From NCBI GenBank assembly GCA_018666295.1, contig JABIZW010000181.1, forward strand, positions 1 to 24,535: a stretch of 24,535 nt of DNA, written 5' to 3'. A model generated the notes under the pieces. The model did no database searches. It had not been told where the DNA came from and was given only the letters and a program-made list of their open reading frames with translations. Shown here piece after piece: positions 14,233-22,400 of this stretch (positions are counted from its first letter, which is position 1; every line of letters starts with the position of its first letter). Source of the DNA: Halieaceae bacterium (GTDB lineage Bacteria > Pseudomonadota > Gammaproteobacteria > Pseudomonadales > Halieaceae). Made by a program: the position numbers and the translations under genes.

Positions 14233-15684
14233 CTAGGTGTCTTGGGTACTTCTCGTAAGATCTGACAGCCGCTCGGCGTGTGTCGCACGATCCTCTTTTA
14301 CTTTGCTGATGAAGAACAGACCAAGGAGCCAAAGACAGGTCGAGGCGACCACGGTATAGATCCCTACATTATCGAGCGTTACCTGAGCGACCAGTCCGGG
14401 CGTCGCTTTCTCGGGCCACGCCGCGAAACTTAAAATGAGGCCTGCTGAAAAGGCACCTACACCAGCCATACACTTCTCGGCGAATGAGCGAGCCGCGAGT
14501 AATGTGCCTTCCATACGCTTCTGTGTGGCGGTCTCGACCTCCTCGACTGTATCAAACACCATGGACCCCACGGCTGTTCCGGCGACGATAATACTGGTTA
14601 CGGCCGCAAAGTGGCAGATAAGCACAAAGGCAAGAATAAGGGGTGACTCATTAGCAGGGAGTAGGTCTAGCACGCGCAGGAGGATCAATGCGTTTTCCAT
14701 GACCATTGATGCGGCAAAAAAGCCGATTGCTGTGTTTCGCTTGCCAAACAATTGCGTACACAAGGGTGCAAGCTTCAACCCCAATACGGGTGCCATAAAC
14801 AACGTCATTCCGATTGTAAGAATGTCGATCGCTTCAAGTTCCCAGTAATAGCTGTAGTAAAAAAGGGTCAAGTTAGTAAACAGTCCGGAGGCGGCCTTAC
14901 ATACAATGTAGGCGATAAACAAAATTCGGTAATTGCGACTGACGTTGAGTGTCAACCATATGTCTTTGATGACTGTTTTGACCTGATTGCCCTGAGCGTC
15001 GTCGGGTCTTCGTTCAGGGATGTGTAAATTCGGGATGTGTTTGTGAGTCCCGATACCGGTCACTAAGATGGCAAGTGCCATGACGATGCTGCAGGCGATT
15101 CCGTAGACGACCCATGTCTCGGGATTATACCGCGCATCCTCTGTGCCACTGAGGCTACTGTAGACCACGAATAACCACAGCAAGTTCCACATGATGAGGC
15201 CGCCCCACCAACCAAACCATGCTCTAAACGCGATGAGTGAACTTCGCTCGACGTAGTCTTGTGTGAGCTCAGGTCCGAGAGCAGTACTGGGAATCTCGTA
15301 CAGCGTAATAGTTGTGCGAATCCCAATGCCCATGAGTAATAAATACCAGAACAGGGTCTGATCTGAGGCGCCCGCGGGGGGATCCCAAATTAAGAAAAAG
15401 GTGAGTGCAACGGGAATGATTGACCCGTACATAAACGGGTGTCTGCGACCCCAACGCGAACGTGTATTATCTGATATATAGCCAATAAGCGGGTCTGATA
15501 CGGCGTCAAAAATCAGCATGACCAGAATGGCAAGTCCGGCCAGTTCAGGCGCAAGTCCAAAAATTTGAACGTAAACAAATAACAAGAAGTAGGCAAAGGC
15601 ATTGTCTTTAATGCCGTAGGCAATGGAGCCGAAGCCATAAAGAAGCTTTGTACTGAACGGGAGTGCCGTACCGCCTTGTGTCAT
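14233..15684 (-). CDS. MFS transporter, GPH (MelB-like) cation symporter family
   Basis: A 483-residue inner-membrane symporter of the glycoside-pentoside-hexuronide:cation family. The start LLYGFGSIAYGIKDNAFAYF and the DPLIGYISDNTRSRWGRRHP segment (about residues 63-82) are the MelB-type helix I and loop 2-3 signatures. About twelve hydrophobic segments follow, with a polar central loop (HIPERRPDDAQ) near residue 220. The C-terminal tail is charged. The ATG at 15684 gives a short polar lead before helix I; an AGG lies a few bases upstream. It is minus-strand like the amidohydrolase, 232 bases downstream, and could supply or remove that enzyme's substrate, but GPH relatives in heterotrophs transport many solutes, so sugar specificity is not assured. 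Confidence 0.86.
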   Translation of the reverse strand: MTQGGTALPFSTKLLYGFGSIAYGIKDNAFAYFLLFVYVQIFGLAPELAGLAILVMLIFDAVSDPLIGYISDNTRSRWGRRHPFMYGSIIPVALTFFLIWDPPAGASDQTLFWYLLLMGIGIRTTITLYEIPSTALGPELTQDYVERSSLIAFRAWFGWWGGLIMWNLLWLFVVYSSLSGTEDARYNPETWVVYGIACSIVMALAILVTGIGTHKHIPNLHIPERRPDDAQGNQVKTVIKDIWLTLNVSRNYRILFIAYIVCKAASGLFTNLTLFYYSYYWELEAIDILTIGMTLFMAPVLGLKLAPLCTQLFGKRNTAIGFFAASMVMENALILLRVLDLLPANESPLILAFVLICHFAAVTSIIVAGTAVGSMVFDTVEEVETATQKRMEGTLLAARSFAEKCMAGVGAFSAGLILSFAAWPEKATPGLVAQVTLDNVGIYTVVASTCLWLLGLFFISKVKEDRATHAERLSDLTRSTQDT

Positions 15685-15770
15685 ATGCCTGTTCTTTTTT
15701 TATTAGCTCTTTCGAGACTACTCAGTATCAGAGGCCGGTGCAAAGAAAAGTACTGAGAAAAGAGCAGGGT

Positions 15771-15807
15771 AAAAAAACAAAAAAAACCGGGGCAGAGCCC
15801 CGGTTTT
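15771..15807 (-). terminator. Rho-independent terminator after malonyl-CoA reductase gene
   Basis: A 7-bp GC stem (CCGGGGC 15787-15793 pairing with GCCCCGG 15797-15803, three-base loop) is extended by A/T pairs. On the minus strand it is followed by a long T-tract (complement of the A-run at 15771-15786). It begins 20 bases past the stop of the reductase gene. The other side has only four T residues, so termination toward the plus strand would be weak. Confidence 0.93.
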
Positions 15808-15827
15808 GGCGATCACCCTGCCCAGAG

Positions 15828-18800
15828 CTACACCGTTACGGCATTGCCGCGGAAGATTTTCGAAAGGTATCGGCTGTCCGACGGTGTCGGCGCAGGGACC
15901 GAGCACTGCAGCACAGCGTGCACCAGTCGTATCATTTCCTCCTGAAGCTCTTGATCATTCGAGGGCTCTTCCGTATGAGCCCGTCGTGTCAGTTGCACTT
16001 GATTAATCGCCGGAACAGTCGGCAGACGTTCGCCCTCAACGCCTAACGTCACGGTGAATGCGTGCAGTGAGTTTTTCACAAACAGTGCGAGTGCAAACTC
16101 TTCTCGCGTCGACGCCAGAGACGTCTCTGGAGTGATCAGTACGATCTGACAGTTCGGTACCAGTGCCGAGGTTCGCGCAATCCGGAAGTGGTGGGTCAGC
16201 TGGTCATGGACCAACTTTCTAAACTCCTCGTCACTCAGAACCCGATCCCACGGTTCGTTGGCGTTTGCCGCCAGCGCATTGAGTGGTAATCGCTCAAATG
16301 GGCTACTGACTACAACGTCGTAACCGCCGTCATTTCGTAAAATGTCGTCAAGACTGGCCTCAAGTTCATCACCAATGGCTCGGCACTCGATTGCCACAGC
16401 ATTAGGATTGTCGACAGCGTGTCTCATGGCTGACGCTGACGCCTCACTGCGGGTTAACACCCACAGTTTTTCGACGCCTTGAGCGAGGAAGCCATTAGCA
16501 ATCTCGGTCATCTCGTTGCGCATGGCATCGCCCAGAAGCACGACTCGCTTGCCTTTGAGCTTGGCAATCTCGCTTTCGTTAGGGGGCAAGAGCAGTTCGC
16601 CTTCGGTGACCGAGCGATCAAATTTGAGCCCGCCCGAGGGGTGGAAGGTCTCTCCACTGACGATATCGTCTGCCAAGTGAAAGACGGTTGATAGACCCAC
16701 TTGTTCATCTGTAGGCATTTTGTGCAAGTGCAAACGGTTCAAGATGCCCGTTTCGATTTGCTCGGCCTGTTTAGAGGTTTCGGAAAAATCGAAGAACGGT
16801 GCGGGCGCATCGACAAAGGCGCTGAGGAACTGCTCGCGTTGCTCGTCACTTAAAATACCGGCCCTGACCAGTCGAGTCGTCAGTTTTGAGGCGATACCTA
16901 GATGCATTAGAGAGGACGAAGAACTGCCCAGCCCGCCCGAGTCGCGAATCTTAGTGATCAGACGCGCAATTGGTTTAGGAAATGAATCAAGATCAGGCAA
17001 GGCGTCGATCGCGTTACTGGCCAGCAGCAGCACGTCGTCGGCTGAAAAACCCATGTCCATGCCCGATAGAATCGACTTATGGACCTCATTGAGGCGTTTG
17101 TTCTCAAGGACGAGGAGGCCACGACGATCAAACAGTCCGGGCGCCTCGGCGGAGCCGCGGAGCCGCGCACCGTCAACCGGACCTGGGGCCAGTGCATTGA
17201 TCTGGATTTCAGGTCCAAGGTGTCGAGAAAGAATTTCCGCAAGCACCCGTTGACCGGCCTTTGAAACGGCGTAGTCGGCGCGATTAGGATACGCCACGGC
17301 AACATATTTCTCGCCACCAAAGTAGCTGGAGACATTTAAAATAGAGCCTTTGCCACCGGCCTTCATCGCTGGGCTGAACTTGCGGATTAGCGAATAGTTA
17401 GAGATCAGGTTGGCTTCCATGGTTCGATCCCAGTCGGCCCGGGTCATATCAACCACCATTTCTTCGGCACCCGAAATTCCGGCATTGTTAATCAGGAAAT
17501 CAACGTGCCCGAGTTCGGCTACCGCGTGGTCGTGCAGCCGGTTCAGAGCCTCTGGGTCGCCCACATCAATGTCGCCCAATATCTTCACGCGCGTTTCTGG
17601 GCGTGGATACCCAATATTGCGAAGCTCCTCAACAATTTCTTCTCGCGCTTCAGCAAGCTTTCCTTCACTTCGCGCACTTAACAGAACACGCGCACCGGCG
17701 ATGGCTAAGAACCGCCCAAGCTGCAGGCCAATGCCCAAACTACCACCGGTGATAACAGCGGTTCGCCCCTTATGCAGCCCGGGAAGGACTCGCGAGATCG
17801 AGGAGGGCATGGCGCTTTTTCCCGTCGAGCGTTTAATGCTTTTGGGTAGCCAGAGATTAATCGAATCCATTTTTCGCACCCGATTGGTCAGCGTCGCTGC
17901 CCAGTCAGCCGCAAAGGTGAGCGCTTCTTTGTCCTCGGTGTCGTAACGAACCATCTGATTGGGCTGAACAGCCCATTCAAGATCGCCAGCGTTAGCCAGC
18001 GTCTCGTCTTCGTGACGCCAGCCTCGAATCAAGGCTTCCACAGAGGCTCGGATGATTTCATTCATCAGATTGCCGTGTCCGTCCGATGGGTTCGTGACGT
18101 AGACAATCGCGGGTGACTCGTCTTTACCAAAGCAACGGTCTAAATTACGCGCAAAACTCGATGCAAACGCAACCGGCGCAACAACCTCGTCTCGAACAAA
18201 ATTGGCAACGTCCTCGTCACTGGCGGTACACAGTGAGTAGCCGTATTCGCCATTGGGTTTCTGCGGCAGTAATATGACGCCATCGAGACGCCCAAACTGA
18301 TCGTAGATGAGTTGCATCGAGCGGTCGACCGATTCGCGGCGCAAGGGATCGAGGTGCGACAGCTGAACATCTCCGAGACCTCGTGACTGAACAAGCGATC
18401 GCGCATGTCCTACCGTGCCAAGATTGCGGAAGGCCAGCATGACGCGCGCGCCACTTTGCATTTGTCGCTCGGCAAACGTAACCGCCTCGTGATAGTCATC
18501 ACCGCCCAGTATCAGGACAACCTGACCGGAGAGGTCCTCAAGTCGCTTATCCGGCCAGGAGACAAGCTGCGAACGGCTTTGTGCCGGCACCTGCATTCCA
18601 TTGGTGACTTCAATATGGTGACCGGAGAGTGCGGAAGATTCGTCTGAGGCCAGCCAGACAATGCCAGATGCGACGTCTGTGGGTGTGGGGTACTTGTACT
18701 CAAGACCACCGTCCGACGTTCGTGTCGTGATCATTAGATCGCGAAACTCTTTACCGGTGCTTCCGGGCTCGACGCCCTGAAGTTCATCCATACGAGCGAA

Positions 18801-19481
18801 AACGCTCTCGATGCGTTCGGACTCAATAGGCCCCGGGAAGAGCGTATTTACCCGAATACCCTGACTCTCTCCGAGTTCGAGCGCCAGGCCTTTGCCGAGT
18901 GCATTGAGCCCAGACTTTGGGACAACGTAAGGAATCCTGCCGTAGTAGTGCGTACGTGAAAAAATAGTGGAAACGTTAATGATGCTGCCGCCTGCGGCCA
19001 TGTGAGGCGCCACTGCACGAACCATATTCCAAGGCGCGCCAAGCAGGTTCATCGCAGACTCAAACATAGTCTGATCTGAATCGGCCTCACGTTTCTCAGC
19101 ATCGGTAAAGGGAATGTCTCGAAGCGTGAACTTGGGTCCTGCAGCACCGGCATTGTTCACCAAAATATCGACTGCGCCAAAAGCATCAACCGTCTTAGCA
19201 ACAATATCTCTACACACCGCAGGGTCCGCACAGTCACCAGTTGCACTGACCATTGCCCCATGCTCGAAGCCCTCATCGACGAGGTCTTCGATAAATCCAT
19301 CGAGCTTGCTTTGGTCTCGCCCAGTGAGCATTACGCGCGCGCCTTCGCGAAGCAGTTGGCGCGTAATGAAGCTGCCAATTGAGCCTGCAGCACCGGTCAA
19401 GATAATGCACTTCTTATCGAGCCGACGCCCAGCGACTGACCGCGTAAGCAGGTCTTGGGGTATATCGCTCAAATCATTCAT
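15828..19481 (-). CDS. mcr: Bifunctional malonyl-CoA reductase (NADPH), Chloroflexus type
   Basis: A 1217-residue double SDR protein that reduces malonyl-CoA through malonate semialdehyde to 3-hydroxypropionate. The first half has TGAAGSIG at 29-36, NNAG near 109, Ser near 171 (INVSTIF) and the catalytic pair Tyr185/Lys189 (YVVPK); it should carry the semialdehyde reductase. The second half has TGGSLGIG at 578-585, NNAG near 665, NVSSYF near 716 and Tyr737/Lys741 (YAVSK); it should carry the CoA-dependent step. Each half is followed by a degenerate SDR-like domain (for example VVLILGG near 321 and VVLLGDA near 980) lacking the Tyr-Lys pair. Length and spacing match the Chloroflexus enzyme (about 1220 residues). 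The ATG overlaps the propionyl-CoA synthase stop (ATGA), with AGGAG upstream, so both are made from one transcript that ends at the terminator 20 bases on. Confidence 0.95.
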   Translation of the reverse strand: MNDLSDIPQDLLTRSVAGRRLDKKCIILTGAAGSIGSFITRQLLREGARVMLTGRDQSKLDGFIEDLVDEGFEHGAMVSATGDCADPAVCRDIVAKTVDAFGAVDILVNNAGAAGPKFTLRDIPFTDAEKREADSDQTMFESAMNLLGAPWNMVRAVAPHMAAGGSIINVSTIFSRTHYYGRIPYVVPKSGLNALGKGLALELGESQGIRVNTLFPGPIESERIESVFARMDELQGVEPGSTGKEFRDLMITTRTSDGGLEYKYPTPTDVASGIVWLASDESSALSGHHIEVTNGMQVPAQSRSQLVSWPDKRLEDLSGQVVLILGGDDYHEAVTFAERQMQSGARVMLAFRNLGTVGHARSLVQSRGLGDVQLSHLDPLRRESVDRSMQLIYDQFGRLDGVILLPQKPNGEYGYSLCTASDEDVANFVRDEVVAPVAFASSFARNLDRCFGKDESPAIVYVTNPSDGHGNLMNEIIRASVEALIRGWRHEDETLANAGDLEWAVQPNQMVRYDTEDKEALTFAADWAATLTNRVRKMDSINLWLPKSIKRSTGKSAMPSSISRVLPGLHKGRTAVITGGSLGIGLQLGRFLAIAGARVLLSARSEGKLAEAREEIVEELRNIGYPRPETRVKILGDIDVGDPEALNRLHDHAVAELGHVDFLINNAGISGAEEMVVDMTRADWDRTMEANLISNYSLIRKFSPAMKAGGKGSILNVSSYFGGEKYVAVAYPNRADYAVSKAGQRVLAEILSRHLGPEIQINALAPGPVDGARLRGSAEAPGLFDRRGLLVLENKRLNEVHKSILSGMDMGFSADDVLLLASNAIDALPDLDSFPKPIARLITKIRDSGGLGSSSSSLMHLGIASKLTTRLVRAGILSDEQREQFLSAFVDAPAPFFDFSETSKQAEQIETGILNRLHLHKMPTDEQVGLSTVFHLADDIVSGETFHPSGGLKFDRSVTEGELLLPPNESEIAKLKGKRVVLLGDAMRNEMTEIANGFLAQGVEKLWVLTRSEASASAMRHAVDNPNAVAIECRAIGDELEASLDDILRNDGGYDVVVSSPFERLPLNALAANANEPWDRVLSDEEFRKLVHDQLTHHFRIARTSALVPNCQIVLITPETSLASTREEFALALFVKNSLHAFTVTLGVEGERLPTVPAINQVQLTRRAHTEEPSNDQELQEEMIRLVHAVLQCSVPAPTPSDSRYLSKIFRGNAVTV

Positions 19482-22400
19482 CGGAGTGCTCCTGCTGATC
19501 CGGTTTCTACTTTAGTAAGGGTCTCTCCGCGGTCCAATGCGTCGCGGATTGCCCAGGCGCGATAGAGTTCGTCGCGCGACTTTAGGTTTGTTCGCGGAAG
19601 TGCGTGCAGGGCAACGTAGTTCGCACCTGCGTGTCGGTTCTCCCACATCGCCTGGTGAGCTTGTGGCACGTCTTCCATCGGAATGATCGTCGGTGGAAGA
19701 ATGTTAATGTGACCGGCAGCAATTCGCTCCTGCATCTCTGCAAATTCCCGAGAGGTGTTCAGGTGTGTTCCTCTGATTTCCGCAGTGGGCATTAGAATAC
19801 GACGCTGTCGCATCCACACCTGTGGCGCGTAGAAGCTGAATCGAGCACCCTTTAAGTCTTCTGAATAGACGACCTTGCCAACGTTGGGCTTAACCAGTGA
19901 GGTAGCGAGTGCAAGTCCGTCGCGTCCGGCACGCTCAAACACCACGTCAGGAAGGCCGCGCTTGTCGAGCGTATTACGCAGAAGTGGCGCAATAGCTGAT
20001 CCGATGGGCTTCAATGTGCGATCAGAGAAGGCTCGCACCGACTCTTTGAATGCGGCGGACTCGGTAAACGGATTCGGCATTTTTTGAAACGGGCCGGGTG
20101 GGTCAAAATCGTCTCCAAGGCGTCGCTCGATTTCTTCGATGCTGACCGCGCCTTTCATTTGAGTACCAAAGCCCAAAGACGACACGAATTCACGTTGCGA
20201 AACGGTGTCGACCAGAACCGCGACTTGTGCGCCTCTTTGGCACCCCACCTCGATGGCTTCAATGGCTACTGGATCGACGATGCCATCCTCGGCACCTGGA
20301 CCGTAAACCACCAACAGTGATTGCCCCGCGCGCAGCCCCGCCTTTGAGAACTGCACGGCCGGCGTTGTAGCGCCTGATTTACCCATAAAGGTGAAGCGAT
20401 AGCCCGATGAGGCACCGTAAAACGTGAGCACACCGTTCTCGCCAAGTAACTGAAAAGAGCGCGGAAAGGCGGTTTCGCCTGCGTGCGACACGGAGTAGTC
20501 AATTTGCCCGCCCGCAAGCGCTTCGGCCTCAGCAACGAATGCTTCCCCCGCGGCTTCCCAAGCTCCCCACTGTGAGGGATCGTCGGGAACTGACGTGAAG
20601 ATATCAGACCAGCGGTCGTCCTTTCGGTTGATCGCATGACCGCCGACGGCCTCAACGCGTTCACCGCGGCTGTCACTGGACACCATGCCCAGTGCACGAC
20701 AGCTTGACGACAAGGCGCTTCTGAGACAGTCGTAGCCGGTACCGGTCGACGCGCCTTCGACAAATAGTCGCTTGCCGGGCTCGATGGCGAGTGTGTTGTA
20801 CAGAGCGCGATGAATGGTTCCCATCGTCAGGCCATAGGAGCCCGCTTCCTCGATACTAAGACCTGGTAATTTGGCGTGTAGTTGAGGTCCCTGAACAGTT
20901 AAAAACTGGGCGTGTGTCCCATCGTTTTGCTCATAGCCTTGAATTCGAAAATCGGCGGCCATGGGGTCAAGACCTTGGTCTGGCGACATCAGCTCGCTTT
21001 GACCCGAGTACACGCTCACAATATCACCTACCGACAGCCGGCCTTCTCGTACCAAGTCTTGTCCTAACTGAGCGACAAGACCGACGCCCCCTGAGCCGGT
21101 GACTTGAACGTCGGCGTCTCTGGCGTCAAAGGGTGATACCGGAATGCCGGTAATCGCCCAAATGTCATTAAAGTTCATCTCTGAAGCGAGAATATAGATC
21201 AGTGCCTCGTTGGGACGGGGCTTGGGTGTGGGGAATACCAGTTCTTTCTCGGCGACCTCAGGGTCTCCGTGAAGTGGTCTGCCATCGTGGTGAGACCGCA
21301 TGACACCGTATCCCAGTTGATACTCGGGTATGGGCGTGATGCCGGGGAAGAAACTCGCACCCATGGGAAGTAGTCTGCCCGCTTCGATGAGCGTTGCGCG
21401 CTCATCGGCGCTCGCGTCTGGCTGAACCTCTTTGGGTTTCGGCGGCAGTGGTGCGCTGCGCTTTTCAAGAAATGCAGATATGCCTGTAGGCCCGCATTCT
21501 GGGTCACAGACGCCTTGAGCAAAGAGCTCTGCTTCGAGTGTCAGTCCCGCCGATTGACCCTGTTGAGCGCCGGTGAGCATTGCTGTGATGATGAAATCAG
21601 CCGGCTTCTCTCGACCGCTGTTACGGATTTGATTCAGGGCTCGGGCAACGCCTTCATGTGTAACGATTGATGCGTCAATGTCCAGGGGCTGCTCGCGTTG
21701 TGCCTTTAGCTTTCGGCGACGCGCAGTCGACGACTTTAATGCATCACCGCCGGCAAAATGGTCCCGCAACGCGGCCATTGCCGCCTCGACGGTTGAGAGT
21801 CCTTCTGTGGTCACGATGTCGTCCACGAGGCCGATCTGCAGTGCAGACTCAGCATCAATGGTGCGACCGTCTAGCATCATGCGCAGCGCCTCTGCCGCGC
21901 CATCAACGCCGTGAGCTTCGAACAACTTTCGCGGCAGTCGCTGAGTCCCACCATAGCCGGGCAATAAATTAAGATTAATCTCAGGCTGTCCAAACTCAGC
22001 ATGTTTAGCCGCAATCACATGCGAACACGCCAGCACCAGCTCATTACCACCACCGAGAGCGGGACCGTTAACGGCCGCAATGATCGGGATGTCGAGGTTT
22101 TCGAGGGTGGCAAAGGCAGTTTGCGCTGCGTTAGGCAGTGTTTGGGCTGACTCTAAATCGCCTTTCTCACCGATTTTTAGCAGTTCTTTCACGTCAGCAC
22201 CGGCGACAAACGTGTTGCGAGCACCGGTAACCACCATTGCTGAGAGGTCTTCTTGGTGTGCGAGCTGAGACAGTGCAGTGTGCAGCTCATCGAGCGTTCG
22301 TTCGCTCAAGGCATTGACGGGTGGACTGTTAATTACCACAAGGGCCACCAGGTGGCCGGGCGCGACTTCGTGCGTTTCCACGCGCAAATAACGCCAGGTC

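Noticed and set aside
13997..14332. Small minus-strand protein across the gap between the symporter and amidohydrolase
   Set aside because: It has one hydrophobic stretch but no ribosome-binding site at any internal start, runs through the tandem repeats and overlaps the symporter gene; composition looks non-coding.
15721..15757. Inverted repeat CTCAGTA / TACTGAG upstream of the symporter
   Set aside because: Seven-base arms with a 23-base centre are easily met by chance, and no promoter elements line up with it.
15663..16046. 127-codon plus-strand frame over the terminator
   Set aside because: It crosses the strong hairpin and poly-A run and is antisense to two well-supported genes.
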